Positions 1 to 8,626 of a stretch of DNA of 51,766 bases are shown in pieces; position 1 is the stretch's first letter, and the number at the start of each line of letters is the position of its first letter. This DNA comes from Candidatus Aminicenantota bacterium. GTDB taxonomy: Bacteria > Acidobacteriota > Aminicenantia > Aminicenantales > Aminicenantaceae. Under the pieces are notes generated by a model, which had not been told where the DNA came from, searched no databases, and saw only the letters and a list, made by a program, of their open reading frames with translations. Position numbers and translations under genes: made by a program. Location: contig JAFGNQ010000233.1 of assembly GCA_016926925.1 (NCBI GenBank), positions 1 to 51,766 on the forward strand, read 5' to 3'.

Positions 1-2
1 CA

Positions 3-722
3 ACCCGAATGAGCATTGCCTCTCTGCTGCGCAAAACCCTGGTCGGTGCGCAGGAGTATGTCCGGAAACTGGAAACCGCAGGCAAGAAAAATGATGAAAC
101 CCAGGCTGTCCCAGCAACTCCTCCTCCTGACTTGGGAATGGAAGCCATGGCCCTGCTCCTCCGCAAGGAATTGCCTGCGCGTATCGAAGCCAACCTTGCG
201 GATGACATTCGGACGGCGATCCGGATTGCCGATGAGTTCGGAATCAGCATCGTCATCGATGGCGGGGAAGGAGCCTACAAAGTCAAAGACCTGTTGGCTC
301 AAAAGAATATTCCTGTAGTGCTGAGCCCGATTTCACATCAATTTTCCAGTGGCCAGCCTGTCGATTACACACCGGAAATGTATGTCTTGAGGGATGAAAG
401 AACGCCGGCTATGCTCACAAAGGCTGGAGTAAAAATTGCGCTGGCCAGTTTTGGGTACGGCTTGGGATATGCCGGAAGTGCTTATCACGGCCGCTGGCTT
501 CTTCTCGAAGCCGCTTTTGCCGCTGGCTTCGGGCTCTCAGAGGAACAGGCGTTGAAAGCCGTGACGATCAATCCGGCAGAAATTCTGGGTGTGAGCGACA
601 GGATCGGAAGCATTGCGCCGGGGAAGGACGCAGATATCATCATTCTGAACGGTCCTCCGCTGGATGTGAAGAGCTGGGTGGAAAAGGTCTTTATCGCAGG
701 AGAGCTGGTCTATAAAAAATAA
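3..722 (+). CDS. Amidohydrolase (imidazolonepropionase-like, COG1228), C-terminal part, degenerate metal site
   Basis: The frame is open from the first complete codon at position 3, so the gene starts before the window and only the C-terminal ~239 residues are seen. The end, with TINPAEILG and IGSIAPGKDADIIIL, is the classic C-terminal signature of COG1228 amidohydrolases and forms part of the small beta-sandwich. The expected metal and catalytic motifs are altered. Where relatives have HAHR there is EANL (residues 60-63 counted from the ATG at 9). Where they have (E)HGTE there is DGGE (84-87). Where they have a T-D-S/H-P aspartate there is ASFGYG (146-151). The fold is therefore clear but hydrolase activity is doubtful; it may be a pseudoenzyme, perhaps paired with an active paralogue upstream. 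It converges on the next gene with 50 bp between the stops. Confidence 0.8.
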   Translation, partial: TRMSIASLLRKTLVGAQEYVRKLETAGKKNDETQAVPATPPPDLGMEAMALLLRKELPARIEANLADDIRTAIRIADEFGISIVIDGGEGAYKVKDLLAQKNIPVVLSPISHQFSSGQPVDYTPEMYVLRDERTPAMLTKAGVKIALASFGYGLGYAGSAYHGRWLLLEAAFAAGFGLSEEQALKAVTINPAEILGVSDRIGSIAPGKDADIIILNGPPLDVKSWVEKVFIAGELVYKK

Positions 723-772
723 GCTAAGAAAGAAATTTCTGATTGCAGCCGAGCTTTTGAGATTCTGCGTGA

Positions 773-2110
773 TCAGTGATTTTTAATCCAGCCGGCGATA
801 TCGAGAATGACCTCATCAGCGACATTTCCTGAATTGAGGTATTCGGCCGGCGTGCTGATTCCCCGCCCCATGATAAACAGGTGGTTGGCCAGGGGATAAA
901 ACTTGAATGCCACATCGCTTCGCGAAGAGAGGGATGTCTTCCATCCTTCGAAGTCCTTTTTCTTCACCTGATAATCCCGGCCTCCCTGGATTATGAAGAG
1001 CGGCTGCTTAAGTTCTTTTGCCGCTTCCGCAGGATTGTAACCCTGCAGGTCCAACCAGTATCCGGGCTTCGCTCCGAGAATTCTTTCTCCTGTAAGCTCG
1101 GCTTGAGAGGCATCCAGTTTTTTTATGGTGAGCACGGCTTCTTCGATTTTACCGAGATCGGCTCTTTCTTCGTCGCTCAGTCTCCCGTCAAGCCAGTACG
1201 CAAATTTCATTTGCTCGAGAAACAAATCCTCGAGATGTCGTGTCGGGCCCGCCATTACGATGAGGCCGGCTATGTCGGGATCCATGATCCCCAGCCGCGG
1301 CATGAGCATCCCCCCCAGGCTGTGTCCCAGAACGAAAATTCTTTTCACATCGATGCCGTCTGCTTTTCTTAAAAATTCGACCGCGTCGAGCGCGTCATCC
1401 AGGGTTTCTTCTTTAACTGTCAGGTTTGTCGTCATGGCCGCCATTTTCTGCTGATAGACTTTAGTCCTCTTGTCATACCTGAGGACAGCTATTCCCTGTG
1501 TGGCTAATCCCCAGGCTATATCCTGGAACGGTTTGTTGGGTCCTATGCTTTCGTCGCGATCATTGGGCCCGGAGCCATGGACGCAGACGAGAGCTGGAAA
1601 CGGCCCCTTTCCCAATGGACGGGTCAGAGTCCCGGGCAAGCTCCACTCGCCTTCACCTATGGTTACATCGGTTTCCGAAAAGGAATTCCGGTCGGCATAG
1701 GTTGGAGGCTTATATTCCTGGCTGGGGAGAAAGAAGAGCCCGGCGATTTTCTGCCCTTCGTCAAAGACGATTTTGATGTCGATTTTCTCTTTTGTGAATC
1801 GGCACAACACATAGACGGCATTGTATTTCCCGATTTTTTCCGTTCTTGTTCCCGACTGTGCTTCCAGTACTCCGATACTCTTGAGGAGTCCTTCCCAGGT
1901 CGATTTGAGCACAGGTTCCGGCATGAGCTTGAGCATTGTGGGGTCGAATAAAGAAACAGCATCTTTATATTTTTCCCCCGTCAATAAGCGCACGAAGGTT
2001 TCAGCTTTTTGTATCAACATATTGAAATGTGTGTCTTCTGTTTGTATCGAAAAAGCCAGTAACGACGCCAATGAAATGAGGATGACCGCAATGTATCGAA
2101 ATCTTATCAT
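773..2110 (-). CDS. Secreted alpha/beta hydrolase with N-terminal DUF3887-like domain
   Basis: 445 residues. An N-terminal hydrophobic stretch (residues 5-21) looks like a signal peptide. Residues ~30-130 resemble the DUF3887 cystatin-like domain often placed before hydrolases. Residues ~145-445 form an alpha/beta hydrolase of the dienelactone hydrolase/serine aminopeptidase group. The oxyanion-side motif CVHGSGPNDRD is at 176-186, the nucleophile elbow GHSLGG gives Ser264, and Asp379 (QGGRD) and His410 (ANHLF) are likely triad partners. It probably hydrolyses an ester or amide in the periplasm; the substrate is unknown. ACGGGAGAG lies just before the ATG. It is transcribed alone from a recognisable promoter at 2130-2158. 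Confidence 0.85.
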   Translation of the reverse strand: MIRFRYIAVILISLASLLAFSIQTEDTHFNMLIQKAETFVRLLTGEKYKDAVSLFDPTMLKLMPEPVLKSTWEGLLKSIGVLEAQSGTRTEKIGKYNAVYVLCRFTKEKIDIKIVFDEGQKIAGLFFLPSQEYKPPTYADRNSFSETDVTIGEGEWSLPGTLTRPLGKGPFPALVCVHGSGPNDRDESIGPNKPFQDIAWGLATQGIAVLRYDKRTKVYQQKMAAMTTNLTVKEETLDDALDAVEFLRKADGIDVKRIFVLGHSLGGMLMPRLGIMDPDIAGLIVMAGPTRHLEDLFLEQMKFAYWLDGRLSDEERADLGKIEEAVLTIKKLDASQAELTGERILGAKPGYWLDLQGYNPAEAAKELKQPLFIIQGGRDYQVKKKDFEGWKTSLSSRSDVAFKFYPLANHLFIMGRGISTPAEYLNSGNVADEVILDIAGWIKNH

Positions 2111-2129
2111 CTTTCTCTCCCGTATTCAG

Positions 2130-2158
2130 TATGTATCGAATTTTTGATGGAATGTAAA
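2130..2158 (-). promoter_or_regulatory. Sigma-70-like promoter of the DUF3887/hydrolase gene
   Basis: Reading the minus strand, TTTACA (2153-2158) is followed after 17 bp by TACATA (2130-2135). The start codon at 2110 is close downstream. Two tandem copies of CTGATACTG (2161-2178) lie directly upstream of the -35 box and may bind an activator. Confidence 0.45.
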
Positions 2159-2160
2159 GT

Positions 2161-2178
2161 CAGTATCAGCAGTATCAG
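2161..2178 (-). repeat. Tandem 9-bp direct repeat next to the -35 box
   Basis: CAGTATCAG occurs twice back to back on the plus strand, read as CTGATACTG on the coding strand. It lies 2 bp upstream of the proposed -35 box of the hydrolase gene. Its placement fits a class II activator site, but no binding protein can be named. Confidence 0.4.
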
Positions 2179-2338
2179 TACTGAAAGGGTTTTGATCATG
2201 AAGCCATTTTATCGGGGAAAGGGGGTTCCATGCCGGATCAATGGGATACGAATGCCGGAGATAGAACTGTCATAGGATGCGAGCCTTGAATGACGTTTCC
2301 TGACCCGAAGGCGGCACGGAAGTCATCCGGGGCCGGAC

Positions 2339-2680
2339 TCAAAACCAGATCAGGTCGTTTTTAGAGTAGAACTCACGCATCCGGACTTCCAGTTTATTGG
2401 CTCTTTCAATCGCAGCCTCTTCTTTCAGTCGACGCTTGAGGTTCGTGAGTGCAGTTCTGGTGCTTTTGACTTTTCGAACGGCGTAATCCACGTCCGCAAC
2501 GGTAGCCGTTCCCATCCCTCCCATTTTCCGGACGGCCTGCAGATACTGTTCGACCGCAGTGTCGAATTTTTTCTCTACGGCTTGGACCTCCTGTTCTTCA
2601 CCGGTTAAGGGCTTTACGAAATGGTTGTAACCGAAATAGCCCGCGACACCCAGAATCAAAACAAACAAAAATGCTTTCAT
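2339..2680 (-). CDS. Small membrane-anchored helical protein of unknown function
   Basis: 113 residues from the ATG at 2680, chosen because AAGGAGG sits at normal spacing before it; a longer frame to 2809 would overlap the upstream gene. Residues 3-18 form one hydrophobic anchor. The rest is charged and helical, with a heptad-like stretch at ~25-110 rich in Lys, Arg and Glu that looks like a periplasmic or cytoplasmic coiled coil. I do not recognise the family. It starts 1 bp after the stop of the gene before it (2682-3131), so the two are almost certainly co-transcribed and translationally coupled behind the HD-GYP sensor. Confidence 0.7.
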   Translation of the reverse strand: MKAFLFVLILGVAGYFGYNHFVKPLTGEEQEVQAVEKKFDTAVEQYLQAVRKMGGMGTATVADVDYAVRKVKSTRTALTNLKRRLKEEAAIERANKLEVRMREFYSKNDLIWF

Positions 2681-2681
2681 G

Positions 2682-3131
2682 CTATTCTCCTTCCTCCTTG
2701 GTTCTATTCCTGGTTTTTGTCCAAGATATCTCTTTTTTATTGGCGAGCCTGATAATCCCCCTGTTATAAGGGGAGAAAAGAATAGGGACCTCGAATCTCG
2801 CCCTCTCATCGTCCAAACAATAAATTGTATATCGGGCCCATTCTTTATTCACTTTTTTTTTCTTGATCCCTTTGATGGGAAATGTTTTCTCTGTCCCGCC
2901 CCTTTGACCGATTACGATGCTTTTCTCTTTGATTTGGATAAAGGTCGTTAAATACTCCGGAGCCCTTGTCTTCCAGATCCCGATCAAATCGTCCGGCATA
3001 GATTGAAGACATGTGCAACTCATTGTCAACATGACCGCCAGAAAAAGAACTAAAACCAAACCGTTTTCAGTTCGGTTTTTAGTCTTGAAGCAAAGCTCGT
3101 GACTCCTGGACATTTTGTTTCGAAAATTCAT
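2682..3131 (-). CDS. Putative lipoprotein or secreted protein, unknown function
   Basis: 149 residues from the ATG at 3131, which is preceded by GAGAGG; an earlier ATG at 3164 would overlap the upstream gene. After ~23 mostly polar residues there is a hydrophobic run (VLVLFLAVMLTM, ~25-36) and then SCTC, so a signal or lipoprotein-like N-terminus is likely although the n-region is long; a later ATG at codon 7 would shorten it. The remainder contains DLIGIWKT and alternating beta-like segments, similar in look to small lipocalin-like 'LIGTWK' domains. No enzyme motif is seen. It follows the HD-GYP gene by 10 bp and abuts the 113-residue protein, so it probably serves the same envelope or signalling operon. 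Confidence 0.6.
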   Translation of the reverse strand: MNFRNKMSRSHELCFKTKNRTENGLVLVLFLAVMLTMSCTCLQSMPDDLIGIWKTRAPEYLTTFIQIKEKSIVIGQRGGTEKTFPIKGIKKKKVNKEWARYTIYCLDDERARFEVPILFSPYNRGIIRLANKKEISWTKTRNRTKEEGE

Positions 3132-3141
3132 TCTCAACCTC

Positions 3142-5256
3142 TCATCCCCGCTTTTTATATCCACTTAGTATTCTTAGGAAGGCTTTCACCACTCTTGGAT
3201 CAAACTCTTTACCGGCATTTTGTTCAATTATCTTGGCTGCACTTTGTTGATCCAAGGATTTTCTGTAGGGGCGATTCGAAGTCATGGCTTCGAATCGATC
3301 AGCGACGGCGATGACGCGGGCAGCCTGGCAGATTTCTTCGCCAGCCAGGCCGAAGGGATATCCGGAGCCGTCATAGTTTTCATGATGTTCCCGGATGATG
3401 GATATGATTTCCTTGTATGCAGAGATGGGCTCAAGTATCTTTGCTCCCAAAAGAACGTGTTTGCGCATGGAATCCGCCTCTTGTTCATTGAGTTTTGTGG
3501 GCTTGTCTAGGATTTCGGGAGCTACGCCGATTTTTCCGATGTCATGGAGAAGTCCACCTCGGTGGAGGACCTCCAATTCATACGGTGAATATCCTAAAGC
3601 TTTTCCGATCTTCATGGCGATTTTGGTGACATTCTCTGAATGGCCGGCTGTCCACGGAGATTTGGCATCGATGGCTCTCGCTAAAGCCGTCAATGTTCCC
3701 CAACTGAGCTGATTCAGTTCATCGATCAGTTTTGCATTGGATAAAGCGACCGCAACCTGGTCGGCCAACTGCCGTGCCTGGTGGGCATCTTCTCGATTGA
3801 GAGCGGGTTCTTCTTTAAATCCGAGGCTGATGATGCCGTGCAGATTGTTTTGAATGAACAAAGGAAGCGCAACAAACGATTCAAGCGCCTCGTTCTTCAT
3901 AGGTATTAGATATTGCGGAAGCTTCTCGCCGGGCAAGAAGACCATTGTTTCCGGATTGTTCGTGAGCTGTTGGATCTCTTCGCTAGTGATAGAACCGGAT
4001 TCCTGATGGATTATAAAGTGGGGGTTGGTGCTCCCGACGTACGTTGTAAGCGAAAATGCGTTCATCGGATCCAGCAAAGAGATGCATACGCTTTTGCAGG
4101 GAAAGATCTGACTCATACGAGACAGGACCGCGGTGATGATTTTATCGGTATCGAGAGCGGAAAGTATGGCCCGATCTATGTCCACCATTGCGGTCAGAGT
4201 ATTGAATTGTCTTCCCAATTGATAGGCCATTGTATTGAAAGAACGAGCGACATCTTCGAACTCGTCATGACTGTTGACTTCGATTCGGCTTTCGAAATTT
4301 CTGTTCGCAATATGCTTTGTGCCTTCTTTGATCTTTTCCAGGGGTACCAGGCTTCTTCGGATCTGGTTGACACTCAGGAGGAGAACGATCCATAGAGTAA
4401 TCAGAATGATAGGTGGGTAAGTCAATTTGAAATATGATAGGGGAGCGAGCATCGCAGTTTTTGATTTTGTGAGGACGACTATCCAATCCCGTGCGTAGAA
4501 CCGACTCTGAAGGAAAATTGACCGGTAGCCGGCGAGGTGTGTTCCCTGACCGGTTTTCCAATCGAATAAGCCTTGAGAACCGTTTTTCGCTCTGGAAATC
4601 ATCACATCGGAAAGTCTTTCCCCCTCCGGGTGGGAAGAATAAAGTATATTGAAGGAGTTATCCAGAATGCTGAGTTCGATTTGAGGCGGCAAGGAGTCCT
4701 CATACCCGAAATACCACAGATAAGTCGGGTCGATCTCGACAATAAGGATTCCTTCACTCGGGTTTTCTAGTTTCAAGAGAGAAGCCATGAAAACATGGGA
4801 TTTTTTTTCCATCTTCTGTTGGGTCAAGATCAATGTCTCACCTTGAAAAATTTCCTGAATTTTATCCGACTCGAGAGCGGGAATTTCGAAACTTCGCTCA
4901 TAGGGAAAGAATGTCCGTTTTCCCTCGATCTGAACCGCCAATCCTCTGAAGCGGGTGCTTGGATCGTCTTTGGCATCGAGGACAGCAAGCGGAGGTGAAG
5001 AAAATGTATCTCTTTCCAGGTTTTCCGAGATCATCCGCATCTCTGCCTCAGCAAGCAACAAACGCTCAAAAATGGCCATGCCCGTGGATTTGCTGAGTTG
5101 CAGCAGTTCGCTCTCTCCTTGTTTCCTGAGCTGATGACTTATGTTCAGAAAAGTCACGATCGCTAGGGCTGTAATAGGAACTATGGCGCAGGCAACGAAC
5201 AGCAAGAATATTCGCTTGGCGACTTTGCTCCGGAGAAAGACGGCTTCAATCTTCAT
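3142..5256 (-). CDS. Membrane sensor with HAMP, GAF and HD-GYP domains (cyclic-di-GMP phosphodiesterase)
   Basis: 704 residues. TM1 at ~15-37, an extracytoplasmic sensor region of ~240 residues, TM2 at ~280-298, a HAMP domain at ~298-350, a GAF-like domain at ~355-510 and an HD-GYP domain at ~515-700. The HD pair is in LLHDIGKIG (His571-Asp572), a further metal site is HHE (624-626), and DGSGYP (629-634) is the GYP signature. All expected HD-GYP residues appear present, so it should hydrolyse c-di-GMP in response to a periplasmic signal. It starts 14 bp after the pseudopilin stop and is followed by two small envelope genes. The pairing suggests control of a pilus or secretion-related function, which is an inference from position only. 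Confidence 0.9.
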   Translation of the reverse strand: MKIEAVFLRSKVAKRIFLLFVACAIVPITALAIVTFLNISHQLRKQGESELLQLSKSTGMAIFERLLLAEAEMRMISENLERDTFSSPPLAVLDAKDDPSTRFRGLAVQIEGKRTFFPYERSFEIPALESDKIQEIFQGETLILTQQKMEKKSHVFMASLLKLENPSEGILIVEIDPTYLWYFGYEDSLPPQIELSILDNSFNILYSSHPEGERLSDVMISRAKNGSQGLFDWKTGQGTHLAGYRSIFLQSRFYARDWIVVLTKSKTAMLAPLSYFKLTYPPIILITLWIVLLLSVNQIRRSLVPLEKIKEGTKHIANRNFESRIEVNSHDEFEDVARSFNTMAYQLGRQFNTLTAMVDIDRAILSALDTDKIITAVLSRMSQIFPCKSVCISLLDPMNAFSLTTYVGSTNPHFIIHQESGSITSEEIQQLTNNPETMVFLPGEKLPQYLIPMKNEALESFVALPLFIQNNLHGIISLGFKEEPALNREDAHQARQLADQVAVALSNAKLIDELNQLSWGTLTALARAIDAKSPWTAGHSENVTKIAMKIGKALGYSPYELEVLHRGGLLHDIGKIGVAPEILDKPTKLNEQEADSMRKHVLLGAKILEPISAYKEIISIIREHHENYDGSGYPFGLAGEEICQAARVIAVADRFEAMTSNRPYRKSLDQQSAAKIIEQNAGKEFDPRVVKAFLRILSGYKKRG

Positions 5257-5270
5257 GATTCGCTATTCTA

Positions 5271-5804
5271 TCAGTACTTGCTGGCCAGACCTATGTAATT
5301 TCCGTTATTGGCCCGGATGACGTCATCATAGCTCATTTTGGCTGTTAACGGGGCTTTGCTGTCTCCGTCTCTTCCCACGCTGTAAAGGTCGAAGTCGTAA
5401 TTCAGCGGGACGAGAAATCGATCCTTCCGCCACTTTCCTTGAATTTCAGACTTTTTTTTCCCGAGTATGACAAGATATTCATAGGGGTTTCCCCAGGGGT
5501 CGATCCGTATGGGAGTGTCGCATTCATTAAAGGTTTCCGGGAGTACTCCGTAGTCGGTCAGATGGTCCGTGAGCTCCTGACTGATTTTGGCGATGTCGCT
5601 GACAGCCCGAGTGATTCTTGCTTTGTTGATCAAGTTTGAAAACGCAGGAAGTGCCAAGAGTAGAAAAGTCCCGATAATAGCCACTATGAGGAGAAGCTCG
5701 ATGATCGTGAAACCTGTTATGTTTTTGGGTTGCAGGTTATTCGCCCGGCACTGCGGACGTGTCCGCCCGATCCCATGATCGATGTCGGTACTGCCGATGT
5801 GCAT
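5271..5804 (-). CDS. Type II secretion/type IV pilus pseudopilin, GspG-like
   Basis: About 177 residues. The class III signal is clear: G|FTIIELLLIVAIIG, with Glu at +5 of the mature protein, followed by the hydrophobic helix. The C-terminal half carries DPWGNPYEY and a later YDFDLYSVGRDGDS, both typical of the major pseudopilin GspG, whose Asp residues bind calcium. The leader before the cleavage site is ~31 residues, much longer than the usual 6-10. Start codons are TTG 5816, ATG 5807 and ATG 5804; GAGG spacing favours 5804. No other secretion or pilus genes lie nearby, so this is an orphan. It leads an operon with the HD-GYP sensor. Confidence 0.82.
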   Translation of the reverse strand: MHIGSTDIDHGIGRTRPQCRANNLQPKNITGFTIIELLLIVAIIGTFLLLALPAFSNLINKARITRAVSDIAKISQELTDHLTDYGVLPETFNECDTPIRIDPWGNPYEYLVILGKKKSEIQGKWRKDRFLVPLNYDFDLYSVGRDGDSKAPLTAKMSYDDVIRANNGNYIGLASKY

Positions 5805-5922
5805 CATTTTCCTCAATACAGGGTTAGGAAAGGTTCACGTGTCGAAGATTTCCTACCATCCTCCCAATTTCGGGATGTCTTCTCCAAAATAAAATGAGGA
5901 CTTCCCTTATAATTCCTCACTT

Positions 5923-5952
5923 ATTGTAGGTTCATTAGCAATTTAGAGGCAA
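5923..5952 (-). promoter_or_regulatory. Probable promoter of the pseudopilin/HD-GYP operon
   Basis: On the minus strand TTGCCT (5947-5952), 18 bp, then TACAAT (5923-5928). This would leave a leader of ~110 nt before the pseudopilin start. The rest of the 5808-6089 gap holds a small inverted repeat (CTCACC/GGTGAG near 5998-6015) without a T-run; no gene was seen there. Confidence 0.4.
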
Positions 5953-6089
5953 TGACCTTTTTGGGCTATTTTGAAGATGAGATTTTCTGTACAGATCTCA
6001 CCTCAAAGGGTGAGGGAAATTTGTTCTGATATTGTAAGAGAAGCACCGGAAATAGATCTGAATTCTTCCGGAAGAGGATTACTCAGGGC

Positions 6090-8240
6090 TTAATACTCGA
6101 TCCAGCCTATTTTTTTGAGGAATTCCAGGTATCCGAGCAGGTTTTTTAGCGGTAAATCCGACATCGTGTCCGCCATTACGGAGTTTCGGATCTCCGTTAT
6201 AGACCTGCGGCCGTTGATAAAATTCTGGATGGACCTCTGTTGTGTGCGGTTGACTTTTAATTTTTTCAGCGTATCGGGTTGCTCTTTCATGAATTTGATG
6301 AAACGGTCGGTCCTTTCGAGATAGAACTCTTTGCCCTTGACGTCCTTGTGGATGGATGGGAAAACAAATGAGCATTTCTTCTCTTCTTCTGTAGGTTCGG
6401 GTTTTGCAGGTGCCGGCGCTGCAAGTTCCGAGGCTCTCAAGGCGGCATATTTCCAAACCTGATCTTCCAAGCCGTTGCCATAGAAGTCCCATTGTTGGAT
6501 CCTGTTTTGGATCAGCCTGGCCGCCTTGTCCGAGTCGGTGCAGATGTCCTTTACGGATGCGAACGCTCCTGCCTCCCGCGCGACGGCGAAACGGAGCAGA
6601 TTCGAAGCCGCGATCGCTTTTTCACTTAGGTTTTCCGCTTTAGCCGTATCGAGGAGATTCAGCGCTTTCGGCAGCTCCCTCTTGCCGACTCTGCTATAAC
6701 CGAATGCATTCACGGCATCGAGAAGCGGAACTAAAGTTTCATCGGTGCAGTTGGCTGCAACCCATACGCAGGCTGCTCCAAGAAATGCAGCCCTTTTTAA
6801 TTGTGTCGGATCGGATTTGTCGACTGTATCCGTATCGGCATGGTACCATTGGTCCGGCCAGACGTTCATTTCGATACCCGGTACGGAAACTACAGGATTG
6901 TTAAAGCAGATGTGATCGCTCCCGCCCGTAGCCACATGGGTGAAATAACGGAAGGCATCCCGTGAGCCGTTTTTTTCCCAGAGAGGAAGCGGAAAGATTT
7001 GTCCCCTGGCGTTGAATTGGGAGTCGGGGAGGTAGACGATGTCGTTCGTCCGCCAGATATAGTTCATAAAAGCGTCACCGAGCCCGTCCAGATAGCAAGG
7101 GAGGTGATTGGGGCACTCCGTCCAGTCAAGGATAGCGTTGTGCTTCCTCATCCCCTCTCCCACCATATCCATGTTGATGTTGGAACTTAATTTTTCTATG
7201 AATCCGGGATGTCGGCGAAAGTGCTCGTATGTGCCCCATATCTCATCCGGCCAGAGAAAATAAATGGTTCTTCGGGGCCTGGGAAGTTCACCGCCTGCTA
7301 CCAGCTTTGTCAATGCCCTCAAGATCTCCAACTGAACGACACAGCCGCTCATATCGTCGTTGGCCCCTCGCTTCGTGTATCCTTCGAAAAGGTGGGCCGT
7401 GAAGATAACGCCCTTTTTATCCGGCTCTGTTCCAGGTATCCAACAAAAAACATTCTCGAATTTGTACGGAGACTCTTCCATTCTGATCCTGCACTGCACT
7501 GCGATTTTTCTCCCTTTCTCCAAATCTTCGAGAAGTTCCGTCCATTGTCTCCAGGAAATTGTCAATCCGAATTTGAGGTTTTCCTTGTCCTCATAAGACC
7601 CCCTGGTGTAGACGACTTGATCGGGGTCGAAATAGCGGTCCTGTGCTTGAAAGGATATCACGCCCGCCAGGCCCGCGGCGTTCAGGGCTTCGGCGTATTC
7701 TCCTTTCGGGTGAGACCACATCAGGGCGATTTTTCCGTCATATTTTTCTTGTATGCCGGCTTTTGTCCAATCCTTGATTTCTTTTGCCGTCAAAGGTGGC
7801 AGGTAGATGAGATCGCTGCTCATGTTGACGGAAGAGGATCCTTCAGCAATCATTGCAGCATCTGCATCGAGCCTGGCAATGAGCATTTTTTGAGGTCTGA
7901 CCGTCCAGAGCTCCGCTTCGAAAGCATACGAAATTTTTTTATCGCTCGGAAACCGGTCCAGCCGGACCGTATCGATACCATAATTTTTTACCATGTCATA
8001 TATTTTCCGGGACTCATGGAATGTGTCCGAGAACTCTTCCTGCTTTCGCAGCCATGGGGCGCCGGCCAGGATGACCTCATTGTTGTAGGCGATCTGACCG
8101 GAGAGTTCATTGGATAACATGTTGAGGATGTTTTGGGGCAGAGGTGTTTTGGGCAATTTCCCTGTTTGGCTGAATTGACTGACAGGGGACATCATAAGGA
8201 GGAAAAAACAGATTCCCCTCAATAAATGACTTCTCTTCAC
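6090..8240 (-). CDS. Secreted M28-family zinc peptidase with PA-like domain
   Basis: 716 residues, starting with GTG at 8240 behind AAGGAGA. Signal peptide at ~1-24. A protease-associated-like segment (~110-240) sits before the M28 catalytic domain (~255-500). The expected co-catalytic zinc ligands can be placed: His283 (TAHLFEG), Asp295 (GANDDMSG), Glu333 (WPDEIWG, the general base or a ligand), Asp358 (NMDMVG) and His467 (YHADTDT). The family are aminopeptidases and carboxypeptidases, so peptide trimming in the periplasm is likely. Residues ~500-716 form an extra helical C-terminal region of unknown role, making the protein longer than the typical ~500 residues. It is monocistronic behind the promoter at 8276-8305. 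Confidence 0.88.
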   Translation of the reverse strand: MKRSHLLRGICFFLLMMSPVSQFSQTGKLPKTPLPQNILNMLSNELSGQIAYNNEVILAGAPWLRKQEEFSDTFHESRKIYDMVKNYGIDTVRLDRFPSDKKISYAFEAELWTVRPQKMLIARLDADAAMIAEGSSSVNMSSDLIYLPPLTAKEIKDWTKAGIQEKYDGKIALMWSHPKGEYAEALNAAGLAGVISFQAQDRYFDPDQVVYTRGSYEDKENLKFGLTISWRQWTELLEDLEKGRKIAVQCRIRMEESPYKFENVFCWIPGTEPDKKGVIFTAHLFEGYTKRGANDDMSGCVVQLEILRALTKLVAGGELPRPRRTIYFLWPDEIWGTYEHFRRHPGFIEKLSSNINMDMVGEGMRKHNAILDWTECPNHLPCYLDGLGDAFMNYIWRTNDIVYLPDSQFNARGQIFPLPLWEKNGSRDAFRYFTHVATGGSDHICFNNPVVSVPGIEMNVWPDQWYHADTDTVDKSDPTQLKRAAFLGAACVWVAANCTDETLVPLLDAVNAFGYSRVGKRELPKALNLLDTAKAENLSEKAIAASNLLRFAVAREAGAFASVKDICTDSDKAARLIQNRIQQWDFYGNGLEDQVWKYAALRASELAAPAPAKPEPTEEEKKCSFVFPSIHKDVKGKEFYLERTDRFIKFMKEQPDTLKKLKVNRTQQRSIQNFINGRRSITEIRNSVMADTMSDLPLKNLLGYLEFLKKIGWIEY

Positions 8241-8259
8241 GGCAATTCTCCTTTTGGCC

Positions 8260-8274
8260 GGGATTAATAATCCC
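8260..8274. promoter_or_regulatory. 15-bp palindrome over the predicted transcription start of the M28 gene
   Basis: GGGATTAATAATCCC has perfect 7-bp arms around one central base. It lies 2 bp downstream of the proposed -10 box, so it spans the expected start of transcription. This is a typical repressor position; the repressor is unknown. Confidence 0.4.
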
Positions 8275-8275
8275 T

Positions 8276-8305
8276 AGTCTACATCAACCGGGAAAAATGC
8301 GTCAA
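8276..8305 (-). promoter_or_regulatory. Promoter of the M28 peptidase gene
   Basis: Minus strand: TTGACG (8300-8305), 18 bp, TAGACT (8276-8281). The predicted transcript starts near 8269, leaving ~29 nt of leader with the AAGGAGA ribosome site. Confidence 0.5.
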
Positions 8306-8626
8306 CTTTTCCAGGTTCTTGGTGAGCCTTTCGATTTCCTGAAAGACCAGACAGGAGAAGGAAAAGGCATGATGAGTTTGCGTGGGATGCTTCAAGAATG
8401 CATTTCCGTATCCGTGATGATCTCAAATCGAGGCAAGAGTGTGAGTTCGTCACAGTTCATTTTCCTCGAAAACCCCTCTACCCTCCCCATGCGAATCAAA
8501 CAGATTTGGCTCACCCTAGCTTTCAATCCTGGACTATGCCACTCATGCTGGCAATGCCACACATTTCTTCCCTATCCCCATAGCTCTATTTCGGAAACGG
8601 GAATACATACTGCTTTTTACGGTGCT
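8306..8626. other. Gene-free stretch between the M28 and gatE promoters
   Basis: About 320 bp between two outward-facing promoters. Open frames here are short, lack ribosome sites and resemble nothing I recognise. No tRNA, terminator hairpin or repeat is evident. Confidence 0.4.

Noticed and set aside
7209..8117. 302-codon plus-strand frame inside the M28 gene
   Set aside because: It is antisense to a clear M28 peptidase with intact zinc ligands, has no ribosome site and shows no family features.
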